In this document: one piece after another, positions 11,044 to 22,830 of the stretch
How positions within the stretch are numbered: position 1 is the stretch's first letter
How the letters are laid out: every line of letters starts with the position of its first letter
Assembly: GCF_020379485.1 (NCBI RefSeq)
Contig: NC_063435.1
Location: forward strand, 2,170,001-2,234,000
Origin: Brassica napus
Taxonomy: Eukaryota; Streptophyta; Magnoliopsida; Brassicales; Brassicaceae
Direction of reading: 5' to 3'
DNA: 64,000 nucleotides
Position numbers and translations under genes: made by a program
Notes under the pieces: generated by a model
Seen by the model: the letters and a program-made list of their open reading frames with translations, nothing else
Told to the model about the DNA's origin: nothing
The model's database searches: none

Positions 11044-12727
11044 ATGGGTGCATTTGATTATATCTCTAGCTTCTGTTCTTATACATACTCTAATGCCAAA
11101 ACCAAGCGTAAGCCATTGCAGGTTTGTTCTTCTCTTAATATCTTTACTTCTCGGCTTTTTGGTTATTAATGTAAACAATACTCTATATATATATATATAT
11201 TCTAATCAATTTGCAAAACTATACGCCAGCACGTTTCGTGTGTGCATAAAACTCATGTATTATGTTTTAGAACATGTTTATCCATCTTATTTCTTAAAAC
11301 ATGTTTCTTCAAAACGTCATCATCAACTTTTTCGTTGTGTATATGTACGTCGGTACATCATAGCTAGATGACATACATTATGCAATAACATTGAATCAAA
11401 ACTTTGATGTCAAGTAAAAAAAAATCAAATAATGAATGTGTTTATTTAGTAATGTTAATGAATGTTTTTTTGTAGACAGTGGATATCAAGGTGAAAATGG
11501 ATTGTGATGGTTGTGAAAGAAGAGTTAGAAACGTGGTTCGTCGCATGAAAGGTTCTCTTTCTCATCTCTCACTGACTTTGAATCAAAACTTTGCGCCAAT
11601 CTATCTTTTTCTTTTCTCTTTTTGTTTCCATTTTCTTTATTCTCTTTGATTTAAGTTACTTTTGAAGATTTTTATTCTTCTCTTAAAATTACAATTTCAT
11701 AGCTGCCCAAATATAACTTATACGAATCATTTGCTTGGAAAAGACTATACAAAGTTTTTTGTTCTGAAAAATTTATGACTAACTGGTAGCCACGGAAAGA
11801 ACAATATGAAAAAAATGAAAATGAAAAACTAATTAGATTCAGGAGGAATGTATATATACATATATATATATATATGTTACTTATTCTTCTTTCTCAAATT
11901 TGATAAGAAATATTTTTATCCTATGATTTTAAAAAAGGAAAAAGAAACCATGTGAAATATATTCCTCCTAAATGATGTATTTTGAGAATGAAGGATATTT
12001 CGTAGTTTTCATTAATTCATTTGGTCACCATTAGAACCATACAATTCAAAAAGTCCGGAATGCATATTTTTTTTAAAAAATTGTATTATATTTTCTAAAC
12101 ATGATATTTTAATGTAATAAAGTATCTTAAAGTAAGTAAATTAAATAACTCGAGTAAGTATTATTTTACTAAAATTAAGTTAAATATTCAATTAAATAAT
12201 TAAAATATTTGTATTCTTATTTTCAAATATGATGTAATTTCATACATTTTTTTGGTAAATTAACTTGATGCAGTTGGATGTCTTTTTTTTGACGAAAATG
12301 TAGTTGGATGTTGTAAACGTTTATTCATCTCTGCTTTTGTTCAGAATACATATCATTTTAGACCATTGTTTACTCATTTTCATGTTTGGGGCGGACTGGT
12401 ACAGGCGTAAAATCGGTAGAGGTGAACCGGAAACAGAGCCGGATAACGGTGAACGGTCACGTGGACCCAAACAAGGTGTTGAAGAGAGTGAAGAGCACAG
12501 GGAAGAAGGCAGAGTTTTGGCCATACATACCTCAGCATATGGTCTACTACCCATTTGACACTGGCATGTACGAAAACGTGCCCCCGCAGGCCACATCCGC
12601 AACCCCACACAAGCGTTTCCAGCTGCAAACACACCTGGTGAGAACTACGTTTCACTCTTCAGTGACGACAACGTCCAGGCCGCTTGTTCCATCATGTGAA
12701 ATTGTGCGAACAAGATACATATTATGA
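11044..12727 (+). CDS. HIPP21: Heavy-metal-associated isoprenylated protein, frameshifted C-terminus
   Basis: Exons 11044-11121, 11476-11551 and 12405-12727 as the sequence stands (158 residues). HIPPs are plant metallochaperone-like proteins with an HMA fold and a C-terminal CaaX prenylation box that anchors them to membranes. The HMA domain starts at about residue 27 with the metal site MDCDGC (C36, C39) and runs through GVKSVEVNRKQSRITVNGHV. Up to about residue 110 (PQHMVYYPF) the frame is normal. Near 12571-12577 one base appears to be missing: the frame changes and the expected tail, ending NVQAACSIM then TGA at 12697-12699, is present but in another frame. The protein therefore ends RTRYIL, without CaaX. 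Gene order and sequence suggest At5g17450. The shift could be real or a sequencing error. Confidence 0.85.
12270..12311 (-). mobile_element. Tail-only retro-insertion in HIPP21 intron 2
   Basis: gcagttggatgt (12270-12281) and gtagttggatgt (12300-12311) flank ctttttttt plus gacgaaaat. On the minus strand the insert reads attttcgtc followed by a short A-run. The repeat has one mismatch. Confidence 0.45.
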
Positions 12728-12766
12728 TGCCCTTTTTCAAAAAAAAAAAAAAAGATACATATTATG
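12712..12766 (+). mobile_element. Tail-only retro-insertion at the HIPP21 3' end
   Basis: aagatacatattatg occurs at 12712-12726 and 12752-12766. Between them is atgccctttttc followed by thirteen A. The frameshifted HIPP21 ORF ends at the junction: its TGA is made of the last two bases of the first repeat and the first base of the insert. Confidence 0.65.
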
Positions 12767-13352
12767 TCTTTTTTTTGTGTGTGTGTTGTTATACACATCT
12801 ACTTTTGGCACTATTCAGTATTCTCATATAGTAAAGGTAATGCAGAGACTATGTAATACTATAGAGACAATTTTTGAAAGGAATCAAGCTAAAATCTATC
12901 TAATAGACTTTCTCAAACTCTATCTACCTTATAACATGGTAACGCCAACGTAAACTCAAAACACAACTATGGCCTTGATATTAAGAAAATACTTTTATTG
13001 CTTGTCCATAGATTCTTTTGAAGCATTTCATTCGTTTAGAAAATACTGTTTTGGCATTATCATAAAATGCGTTGGTCCTCCAGGAGTGTATAAAAGAATC
13101 TAACCTTAAACCACCACCAAAAGTTCAAGAACTGAGAAAGTGAGTTGTACCACGGATACATTTTGTCTGCATGGTTTAGTATCCTATTCGAGCAATAACT
13201 ATTTCATACATATTTACTTGAGTAATATTCGAAGAATGTCTCATCAATAACCCATAAGCTAAGTGGATTCCCAAGAGTGAAAATAAGTATAATAGACCAA
13301 AATGTTGGTGAATTTTTCTAATGATTTGACGAGAATACAAATTAATTAATAA
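12767..13352. other. Intergenic, no gene seen
   Basis: HIPP21 3' flank. No supported coding region. Confidence 0.55.
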
Positions 13353-13380
13353 CTAGGTAATAACCCGCGCCTTGCGCGGA
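13353..13380 (-). mobile_element. Helitron 3' terminus, minus orientation
   Basis: Read on the minus strand: hairpin with arms ccgcgc and gcgcgg (loop aag), a short spacer, then CTAG at 13356-13353 and host T. The element body extends rightward over AT-rich DNA toward about 14.6 kb; the 5' end was not identified with confidence. Confidence 0.6.
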
Positions 13381-15150
13381 ATGTGATTATTAGTTTCGTT
13401 ATTTTTAATAAAAACACATTAAATCTGTTTAATCTGGATATCAGTTCGGTTTTAAGTTATTTTTTGGTTTTTAATCTCCTAAAATATAACCATTATTTTA
13501 AATTAATATTTATTTTGGTTTATTCTGTTAGAATGTTTATTTTTTAGTTTTTTCGGTAAAATCCAAAAATTATTATTATTTGTTTATTTTCATATTATAA
13601 ATTTTAGATAATCGTCATGTCGAGCCAATGGTTTCATATCATAGTTTATAAATGGAGAATAGTTCCAGAAAAAGAAAAAAAATTATTAAAACAAATCATT
13701 TTACTATAATTTGGTCGGTAGTGAAAGAAACATTAAGAAAAAAATGTTTCAACTTCCAAAAAAAAATAGATATTTCAGTGGTGGTAAATACTTATAGAGT
13801 GTTCACATCAAGGTGCACATGTATGTGTATGTAAAAGTATATAAAAATAAATGACAAATAAATAAATATATTGCTAATTAATATTAAATGACATTTTTGT
13901 TCTAAATAATACATGAAAGATAAAATTAAAATTAATTAAAAATTAAAAAGGCTTTGACTCTGATATCCGAAATGATTTAGAATTTTAAAGGTTATCTGAT
14001 TTGATCCGTAAATAAAATGAAATTTAAAAAATAATTGAAAAATTAATAATAACATTTTATTACAAAAATAAAATATTATTTAACTTTTTAAATTTTAATA
14101 CTTAATATAATAAATTTAATCCATAAAAATATTGTAAAACTTATATAAACTATAATATTTATGACATATATATATATATAATTTTGTACATATATGTATA
14201 TATATATATATGCATATAACAAATCGAATTTGATATCCATTCCTAAAAATATTGGTATTAGTGATTTGCTTTTTTTTTTAATTGTATTTTAATAATTGAT
14301 TTGCTTCGTAGCGTTACGGATGTCCATATTTTTTGGTTCAAATCAAAACGGATAACGAATTAAATCAAAATTTATAAATATTTTGCCCAACTTTATCTGT
14401 AAACAATAAAAATAATATATATATATATATATAGTTTAGCTTTTGATTCGGTATTTGTTTTGATTCGAACCGAAAAATCCAAAGTTCTATTTGAACCATG
14501 CATATGAGTTTTATATTAAAAAAATACAAAGTATATAGTGTGAACACATTTATGAATATAGTGTGAACAAATTAGCATATTTATTATCAAGTCATTGTGA
14601 GACTGTCACATGTCTATTATAGTGTGAATGCATTTATTACAATGTTTCTCCTTTAATATATAAGAGATAAATAAAAAGGAAGAATATTAGGAAGACCAGA
14701 AAATCAGAATATTGTGATTTGTTAAGCTTCAAATGGCAAGAGAGTGTCAACATTACAAGTTCCAACTTTTTAACACCAAAAGGAAAAAAAGAAAACTTTT
14801 GAAGATCAAAATGCCAGAAAAGCTGTATTATTCCAACAAAAATGTCCAATAGGGACCAAAGCATCTTTAGCTTTTCGTTCAAAAGCTTCTTTCTTTAGTA
14901 GAAAGGAATATAAAGTCTCCCCCAGAATCACTCCAAAGGAAAGGTGTTGTTTAATCACCGTACCGATTCTTTACAAGATGATCATCAGGCCTAGATGAAA
15001 CAGTCATAACACTCAAGTCATTCTTCTAACCTTGCAAAGATCAATTAGGAATCAATTTAGCAGCAAGAACTTACAGGATGTTAGATTTGGTAATATAATA
15101 AGTGGACTTACCTGTTAAAATCTATTAGGATCCTTGAACAGGCAATGAGC
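13381..15150. other. AT-rich transposon-derived and intergenic DNA
   Basis: Probably the body of the minus-strand Helitron, with (AT)n tracts near 14166-14180, 14196-14212 and 14414-14432. A possible tail-only insertion (tgatttgctt at 14262-14271 and 14297-14306 around a T-run) is weak. The last about 400 bp is the 3' flank of the next gene. No coding region supported. Confidence 0.5.
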
Positions 15151-15153
15151 TTT

Positions 15154-16562
15154 TTACCGCTTCTGAGCTTTCCTTCTTCTAGACTGAGCCTTCTGCCATT
15201 TCTTCCTAGGCACCAGTTTACTCTTAGGCTTCAGCTTTATCTCAGGCGTGAATTTGAAGTTTGGATCTCTCATCTTTGTTTGTATATCCTTAAAAAACTG
15301 CATGTTCAACCTCTTGGGTCCACCTTTCCTCAGCTCTTCATACTCAGGCCCCGAGATAATATTCTCAAACGCACCAATCAGAATATCCACATCACTCATC
15401 ACTTCCCAGACGTTAGTGTAACGCCCGTCAGGCCCTTTGTTCAGCTTCTTCAACGCGTTCTCAACGGCCAGCTTCCTCGCCTGTTTACCAGGGGAAAGCT
15501 CCTCAGGCTCGTTCTCGGATTTCAACAGCTCTGAGATTGTTCTGTACTTTGGCTTCTCCTCGAACTCGAACAACTTGTCCAAGTACTTGTCAGATGCTTC
15601 GTTTGGGTGTGGCTCTGTCGGAATATCGTCGTCGTCGTCGCCTTCGTCGCCGGTCCATAACGTTTTCTCCTCGTCGCTTCCGGACCAAACGCTGTATAGC
15701 TCGTCACTGTCGTCTGCATCGATTAGATCTGAGGAGGCTTTAGCTTGTTGCCTAGCTTTCTTAACCTCTTTCTCAAGACGGTTTCTTCCTTTATCATTGG
15801 CTTCGTCTTCACTTGCTGACCATAGAGTATAATCATCATCATCATCATCCTTCATATCTTTCTCCCAGACTTTTCTAAAGTCAGCATCGCCTGGTTTGAC
15901 ATTACCAAAGAGATTGTAGTCTTTACGTCCTCCACTTGCGTATGAACGAGTAGCTGCAAGACATTGAAACAACTAAACTGTAACTAGAGCCTACAAACAG
16001 TCAATTAACATTACAAACACTTAATCCTAGATCAAATTCGCCAGTCTTGTTAACTAATCTATGTCTAACTAAACCATTGTTTGCAGTTCCCAGATAAATA
16101 AGAATGTATGCTGCAATTGTTCTTTAGGGATGATTATGCAACCGTTGATGTTAGATCACATCTTTGGACTAGCTTCCTACCACAGTGTTTCAAAGTTTTA
16201 TCATTTTCCAACAACAATTAAAAATCGAAACTTTAAAAGAGGCGTGAACAGGTAAGCTCTCCCTCTCTGCGGCATTTCAACGAACACCTTGTCTACTATT
16301 TATATTTAAAAGACACGCGGTACGAATTGAGTCGAAGAATGATACCTTGTAAGTAGTGGCGAGATGCCCAGTTTTGGGCAGAGTTAGCCGGACTCGAAAG
16401 GAAGCGACTTTGTGATCTATAATTGAAATAAACAATCATCCGTTTTATTTCATTTGGGTTTGATTAAAAGGAGATTGTTGTCGCTCTATGGAATTACAGT
16501 CGAACTGGAACTAACCTTTTGGTTATGGTACAGAACAGAGGAGAGACTCTTCGCAGGAACAT
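15154..16562 (-). CDS. Uncharacterised protein with mitochondrial-type presequence
   Basis: Exons in reading order: 16562-16516, 16416-16346, 15953-15154; 305 residues, phases consistent. The function is not known to me. The N-terminal 60 residues are rich in Arg, Ser and Ala and lack acidic residues (MFLRRVSPLFCTITKRSQSR at the start), the pattern of a mitochondrial presequence ending near SYASGGRKDYN. The middle is very acidic, with repeated blocks such as DDDDDDYTLWS, DDSDELYSVWSGSDEEKTLW and GDEGDDDDD. The C-terminus is strongly basic and helical (RKKWQKAQSRRRKAQKR), which would suit RNA or ribosome binding. By position it corresponds to At5g17460 (from memory). A Ser-rich ORF on the opposite strand is a mirror of the acidic codons and is not a gene. 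Confidence 0.8.
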
Positions 16563-18260
16563 CCCCTTTCTCTTTAACAGCTTTAGTCGACGGCTAAAGT
16601 ATGACCAGAGTGTCAAGCTAAAGTTCGAACTTGGCACTTTGGAGACTTTAATAATTGACTAAACTAACCCTATGTATAGAATTTTATCTGAACTGAGTTC
16701 CAGTTAAATTTACCAGAAAATAAAAATAAGAAAATTATCATTTAGTTTTACAGTTACTTTAATTTACAGTATATTGTATCTATGCTGTTTCGTTTATATA
16801 ATGATATTGACTTAATTTGAGAATTAGCTAGTGTTTCATGATGTTTATCTATGTGAGCCGACTACGGTTGATGTATTTTAACCCTTTTTTTGATGTCTCA
16901 AACACTAGTTTAGTGAGCTTTAGATCAGAATTCAGAACCGTGTTTCACCAACATATATATATTTAAAATCTTGCGAAACATACACAGCATTAGCATTTCA
17001 AATTTGTAGATTAAACCTCTGCCAATTTATCATATTCAGTAACCCCTTATAAATATTGTAGAGATGAGTCCATACACCCACCAAATAAACTTAAGCTTGA
17101 AATATATAGTAGCGTTGTGTTATACGTAGATAGATATACAGACATATAGTAGACTTGATAGGATACTGAAGAACACCACGACAACACCTACTACTAATGT
17201 TACATGCTCGACTATGCCAATTCTGCCGGGTCTTTGGCTTGCACATCAAGGGATAAGAGCATTACCAAGGGGGAAATATCTTCCCAAGAGGTTCTTAGAA
17301 TATTAAATCAGTTAATAATTAAATTTAAATGACAAAAATAATGTGAACTAATAAAAATGCAACACATGTAAGAAAATATCCTGCTTTTTTTGTTGAAGTT
17401 CTTAACCAACAACCCATAGCTTCTATCTTTCTACTTTTTTTCAATTTTTTTCTTTTTTGGTCGAATTTTTTTTTCTAATAGTAAGAAACTGTGCTCATCT
17501 CCCGTTGGGGTTGCCCTTAGGTTACAACCACTTGCACCACCACGATGAACTGCTGGATGGCCTTATATACTTATTTTCACAGTTAATGATTCCAAGAAAC
17601 ATGCAAACCATGAAGATTGCTATTACCAACATAGTTCCTCATTTTCTTTGCAAATTAGCCTTGAACATGTATGTTTTTTCTTACGTGTTTATGTGAATAT
17701 ATTATATGATACTATGGCAGCCAATATATATTGAGAGAAATAGAACATTAATATTGATAGAATAAATAATATTCTGTTATAATTGAGTAACAGAATATTA
17801 TTTGTTTATTCTATCAAGGGCTGTATAAAACATATTTTGGTCTTACGTCCACTGTATTAATTGGTTTATAATAGGTAAGATGGTGATTGTTTGTATTATT
17901 ATTCTTTTTGGTTTAAGGATTGTTTGTTTCTAACTGTGGAATTTACACGACATATATAGTTTTGTTCTATGAACTGAAATAGTGATTTATAGAAGCTATT
18001 GCTTTAAGGACCTGTTTACGTTCTATTAAAAAACTTGAAACAAATTGAAATATTTGGTTTTGGTTTTCTAGTTAATTTTTTTTTGTTTTGTTTTTTAAAA
18101 AAAATTTACAGTTAATTCGTGAAAGACCAAGTCACATCCTAATTCTGGTAAATTAATTAGTTTTAACTCGGACCATTTGAATTCAATGGTTGTTCAGTGT
18201 TATTCCTCCAAAAGTTCCTAACTAAAAGCACATCCTCAACTTTTTTGTCACTCAGATTCT
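16563..18260. other. Intergenic region upstream of polcalcin
   Basis: No supported gene, although several Arabidopsis genes would be expected here by gene order; they are missing. Contains a long imperfect hairpin at 17754-17817 (listed separately). Confidence 0.55.
17754..17817. repeat. Imperfect 26-30 bp inverted repeat (hairpin)
   Basis: The left arm ttgatagaataaataatatt.. (17754-17779) is matched by the reverse complement at 17788-17817 apart from a 4-base gap; the loop is about 8 bases. It could be a fold-back MITE remnant. No target-site duplication was identified. Confidence 0.6.
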
Positions 18261-18267
18261 TATATAA
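18261..18267 (+). promoter_or_regulatory. Probable TATA box of the polcalcin gene
   Basis: TATATAA lies 68-74 bp upstream of the start codon, leaving a leader of about 40 bases. Confidence 0.5.
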
Positions 18268-18334
18268 TTTGATGATTCTTTGTTTTCTCTACCAAAAAGG
18301 AAAATCATCTTTCAACACATAGACAAAACACACT

Positions 18335-18574
18335 ATGGCTGATGCTGAGCACGAACGTATATTCAAGAAATTTGACACTGACGGCGATGGTAAAATATCA
18401 GCAGCCGAACTTGAAGAAGCTCTTAAGAAACTTGGCTCGGTGACCCCTGATGACGTGACTCGTATGATGGCTAAAATCGATACTGATGGTGATGGAAACA
18501 TATCGTTTCAAGAATTCACCGAGTTTGCATCTGCCAATCCTGGACTCATGAAGGATGTTGCCAAAGTTTTCTAG
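18335..18574 (+). CDS. APC1: Polcalcin, two-EF-hand pollen calcium-binding protein (pollen allergen family)
   Basis: A single exon encodes 79 residues, the standard polcalcin length. Polcalcins are small cytosolic Ca2+-binding proteins of pollen and known cross-reactive allergens. EF-hand 1 has the loop DTDGDGKISAAE (residues 14-25) and EF-hand 2 has DTDGDGNISFQE (residues 49-60); all Ca2+-coordinating positions are filled, with Glu at position 12 of each loop. The C-terminal helix MKDVAKVF is typical. The start is the only in-frame Met preceding the EF-hands and follows an A-rich leader. It matches the Brassica rapa/napus polcalcins as I recall them, and Arabidopsis At5g17480 (APC1) by position. 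Confidence 0.96.
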   Translation: MADAEHERIFKKFDTDGDGKISAAELEEALKKLGSVTPDDVTRMMAKIDTDGDGNISFQEFTEFASANPGLMKDVAKVF

Positions 18575-19448
18575 AATGGTAGTATTTGCCATCGTCTTAT
18601 TTTTGAATTTTTCTAATACTTTTTTTCAATATGATTTGGTTCTAAGAAACTATCCATATTATAATTCATGTAACTGATCATTGGAGTTGTATATCTCTCA
18701 ATGAATACTCTCGAGTATTTTTAATTTTTGTTTATTTCCCTAATAAATTCAGTTTTGCTACGTTTACACATTCTTAATATTGCTTTCAATATAATAAAAA
18801 CATTTAAATTCTCAATGTGCGTAACCGACTCTCTTCCATCCGTTACCAGGCACATTCGGGTGGCCTAGCCTACTAGTTTGAAACACGATAGCTTCTTAAA
18901 TGTTTAGCTTTGATTTTATGAAAAAATCAATCTCAATGTAACACAAAGTATAAAACAGCTTTTTTGTTTGAATTAATTTAACATTTTTTCAAAAAAAATA
19001 ATAATAATAAAAACATGTAACCATACATAGCCAATCTAAATTGGTAACTTGCACATAATCTTAGCTACTATAAGCTTTAGAACCTGAATCTCTACACCTT
19101 TGACAAAAATTTGCTTATTAGTAGATAACAAGCCAATCCATCCCCATGTATAATGAATAACTCTATTTCTCTCGAGACATTATTAAATGAAATTTAATGC
19201 ACATCTAACTAGGCTACATAAATAAACATTAAAACCCATAAGTTTCCGAGCAATGCTTACTTGGCTTATAACATCTTGTGGTTCAGCTATTATGATTCAA
19301 TGAAAGTAGTAATAGTAGCATTGAGTATGCGTTTTATACAAGAACTTGGATATAATACAATGGACTTGGTCCTTGAGTACCTTGGCACAAACAAGTAAAC
19401 CTTATATACTTGCTTGCTTGAAGCAACCGGCGTTTTAACTCTACTGTG
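18575..19448. other. Intergenic, convergent 3' flanks of polcalcin and MEX1
   Basis: The two genes converge here. Nothing else is recognisable. Confidence 0.6.
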
Positions 19449-22400
19449 TTACGGCCCAAAAACCAGCTCCTTCAGTGATCTAAACGGCGAGTTGTGACCA
19501 TAAGCCGTTGCATCTCTCCACAAAGCAAGTCCTGTTTTTATACAATCAAAACAATCAAGTTTTTTTTCTATGAACATTTCACATTTGATGTGGAAAACAA
19601 AGGATGATGATGTAAGAGAGTGTTATGAACCTATCCATGAGATCAAACCAATTGTTGCCGCCGCAAAGAATGACTTGCTGGTGCAGTTTAACCTGCATTT
19701 GGAGAATCACGGGATTATTGATAAACTGATGTACTCAAGAGAGGTGTGCAAGGGTTCATACATGTATAAGCACAGAATGTTCCCGTATCCATAAAAGAGA
19801 GTTGCCCACATTGAACCGGTGAACCTGCAACACAGTTTGATGAACAAACATGTAGTAGTTTGTTACTATGTGTGGAAAAACTATAGTTTAAGTTGAAATG
19901 CTTCCAATGAGAAAGCTTAGCCTTACCACATCAAATCGCGGATAAATAATGCTCGTGGGATCATAAGCCCGTTTCCCATCATCGCAAGTACCATTGTGAT
20001 TGGTGATAAGCCTTTTATGTTTTCTGGGTTTAGGAAGTTTGTCCACTGAAAGGTCGAAGAAAAACATTAGATATCCAAAGAAAGAGACAAAAAGAAACAA
20101 GCTCGTTTATACCATTTGGGAAACTGGCATCCACATGAACATAAGTGTCGCTGTCCATCCAGATAAAGAACCAACAAACCTAACACCTTCCTCTGAGAGT
20201 TTCCCTGTTCGAGCCTGCATTCTTAGCAGGGGAAAATTAAGAGAAAAGAAGAAAACTTCATCCAGACAAAGAACAACTACACATCTTTAAGAGTTCTTTT
20301 GAAGGAACTATAAGCTCAGGAATTAAATGTCAGAGAAACCAAACACAGACCTATAGAAAAAGCATCTGGAAAAATCATCTACAGCGATAAGACCACCCTT
20401 TCCTTCTTTTTATATCCTGACATGTGTTTTTGTGCATAAAGCCAAAGATAGAACACAAGGAAAGTTGCAACGATAAAGGGTTTGGCGTGCTGCAGTTCGC
20501 TCAACGTTACATCAAAAGTTTACAAAGTTTAGAAATGCAGTTAGCTCAAGGTTACATCAAAGGTCCACACAGTCCAAAAATGCAGTCAGCGTTTGTAGAA
20601 CAATTCAGTTCCAGCGACTATAATTCTGTCAATAACTTAGTTTCTAATTCTAGTCAAGTATAATTTTCCTTTCAACTCCTCTGGATACTATCTAAGCTAA
20701 TAAAAGTGGTGACCAGTTGTTAAAATGGTTTTAAAAGAAATATCCAAGCGGCTTTAGGGACTGATATGACTGGAAAACGTGTACGCTACTTAAAGAGAAA
20801 ATAAAGGGGAGAAAAGAAAACTGAAGCCAGAGTGCTAGAAAGCTTACCATGATCACAGCCGCTACAGCAATAACAAAAGCACTTGCCCCAGGCAATATAC
20901 TGTTCGGTACCAGAGGGACAAAAGTTGACCACATGATCTGCAATTTTATATTCAAACTGTCAGCGTAACCAACTATGACATACATCCATGGAACCTATTG
21001 AACAAAACCAAAACTTGGAGTTGTATGGTAAAGAAGCTCACTTGAGGAAGAACGGAGAGTCCACCAACAGTGATAAAGTCTTCCCACAATCCCCACACAG
21101 TCGTCCCAAGCTTACCAAAATAAAACAAACAGTTCAACACCAAACCAACCGTCACAACGGCGGAAGTAGCAACAAAATATTGCACAGGCATAGCTCCAGC
21201 CATTGTGAGCTGCACAAGGACAACGTAGGTGGAGATAACTCCAAGTGTTTGCACCACAGCTGCTTCCTTTTCTCTCTTCTTTGCGAAATAAGAAAGCAAC
21301 GAAAGGTTCCCTAACAAACCAGTCAACATCCCCTGTATTCCATAAAACGTACACTTTCAGATTCTACAATGCTTCTTGCTTACTCTTCCTATACAAATTC
21401 ACAATGTTTAAGAAATCGCTATGCCGTAGTTAGACTCTTTATAGAGAATCATTGATTGATTGTTCAAAAAAATAAGGAGAATCATTGATTAGGCGGACAT
21501 GTAGCCAATTTTTTTTCTTTTTTGAATGATTAGACTGATATTTAGAAAAATCAAATTTTTATGTCCAATTTGGCTCATAGTGGGGCGTCTAGGCGCCGCC
21601 TAAACCAAACTTTAGAACATTGCAATTTCATAAAACTAGTGAAGAAAGAAAACCAAACTTGTATATGAATAGATTTAGGTGATCGTCGGCTTCCAACTTA
21701 AAACCAATTGGTTATACGCAGACTGATCCTAATCTTTTATAGTTTTATTCGTTTATTTCTCTAACTAACGATGGAACTTCTGTTATTTGAGTCAATTGCA
21801 TGAACTGGGACGAGTCGGCGGCTGTGGAAGCAATCGGATCGCCTAGGCGCCGTCTAAACCAAACTTTATAACATTGCAATTTCATGAAACTACTAAAGAA
21901 AAAAAACACCACACTTGTATATGAATAGAGTGATCTTTTCAGTGTTAAATTCAGATAATACTCGGTTTCCAACTTAAAACCAATCGGATATAATTGGACT
22001 GATAGTAATCTTTTATAGTTTTATTCATTTATTTCTCTAACTACCGATGGAACTTCTGTTACCAGCCATGGGACGGCGGAGAGGGCGGTGTTGTTTCCGG
22101 CCAAAAGATTCTGAGCATTGAGGATGATCTGTGGCAACTGCAGCATCAGAAACGGGACGTTGGCTCCGCCGGAGAACTTGGCAGTCCATGAGTCCCATTC
22201 TTCGTATTCTTTAATCGGATGAGGAATGTCTGAGTCAATTGCACGAATAGGGACGAGTCGTCGGCGAGTTGAAACGATCGTGTTACACCTTGTCGGAGAT
22301 AAGACACGGCAGCCAGCGACGGCGGAAGAAGAGGTAGCACCACCGGGAGAAGCTCGCTTCAGCGGGAGGCGGGAGAAGGGAGGTGTAGAGACGAAGGAAG

Positions 22401-22473
22401 CGCGAGGAGGAGGAGTCTGGAGGATCAAGAAGCGGTTACCAGTGAGAGACATTGCGATGGTTTTAGCTTCCAC
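19449..22473 (-). CDS. MEX1: Chloroplast envelope maltose exporter
   Basis: Eight exons in reading order: 22473-22063, 21332-21042, 20937-20848, 20214-20113, 20045-19927, 19824-19762, 19692-19631, 19531-19449; 406 residues, close to the 415 I recall for Arabidopsis MEX1. It exports maltose from starch breakdown across the inner plastid envelope at night. Residues 1-90 are a Ser/Arg-rich transit peptide. The membrane part has about nine hydrophobic segments, including GLLGNLSLLSYFAKKREKEA, LVPNSILPG, GSLSGWTATLMFMWMPVSQM, and the C-terminus NSPFRSLKELVFGP. A second in-frame Met eight codons in (MSLTGN) could also start. Intron 1 (21333-22062) contains a duplicated exon/intron fragment. It shares a 357-bp divergent promoter with the next gene. 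By order this is At5g17520 (also called RCP1). Confidence 0.94.
21444..21490 (+). mobile_element. Tail-only retro-insertion in MEX1 intron 1
   Basis: gagaatcattgatt occurs at 21444-21457 and 21477-21490. Between them lies gattgttc, seven A and taag. A TC precedes the A-run as in the other inserts. Confidence 0.6.
21588..22060. repeat. Tandem duplication in MEX1 intron 1 with an exon-1 scrap
   Basis: The block at about 21588-21783 repeats that at about 21842-22060: both run from a ctaggcgccg motif through caaactttagaacattgcaa-like sequence to cgatggaacttctgtta. Right of the first copy, 21785-21842 resembles exon 1 at 22231-22282 (tgagtcaattgca, ggacgagtcg). So an exon 1-intron 1 segment was duplicated and the extra exon copy lost about 165 bp inside. 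Confidence 0.8.
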
Positions 22474-22830
22474 TGGAACAGAGATGACGACGAAGGAGTG
22501 AGATAGAGTGTTCTAGTGAAATGAAGAGAGGCAGGGGCTGATGTATAATTTGTTTTTGGTGGGACATAATTGAAATTATTCGAAGAATTAGGGGTAGAAT
22601 TGCTAAAATCTAAGGAATTAGTAAAACAATTTCGAATTATGTTTAAACGAACTCAAACCCATATCTTTCGCGGGAAAAAGCCCAAGCCCATGTATTGAGC
22701 CCATTATGCCAAACAATGTCTGTATCTCTCAAGTCTCAATCTCTCTTCACCAACCTCCAAAAGCTTGGCTTCATTTCTAGAACACACTCATATCGTCGCC
22801 TGATTCGGTGAGTTCTTCAGCGTGTCTCCA
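22474..22830. promoter_or_regulatory. Divergent promoter of MEX1 and the phosphohexomutase gene
   Basis: Only 357 bp separate the two start codons. The right side has a CT-rich leader (ctctcaatctctcttcacc, about 22738). No TATA box is obvious on either side. Confidence 0.6.

Noticed and set aside
10699..11178. 159-codon minus-strand ORF with a Cys-Val run
   Set aside because: It exists only because the AC repeat has no stops; it overlaps the HIPP21 leader and first exon.
15437..15832. 131-codon Ser-rich ORF on the plus strand
   Set aside because: It is the mirror of the Asp/Glu-rich codons of the minus-strand gene, whose exons join in frame.
17217..17300. Short coding-like stretch (LPGLWLAHQGIRALPRGKY)
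   Set aside because: Too short, no splice context and no recognisable family.
21745..21972. 75-codon minus-strand ORF in MEX1 intron 1
   Set aside because: Product of the duplicated exon fragment read with intron sequence; not a gene.
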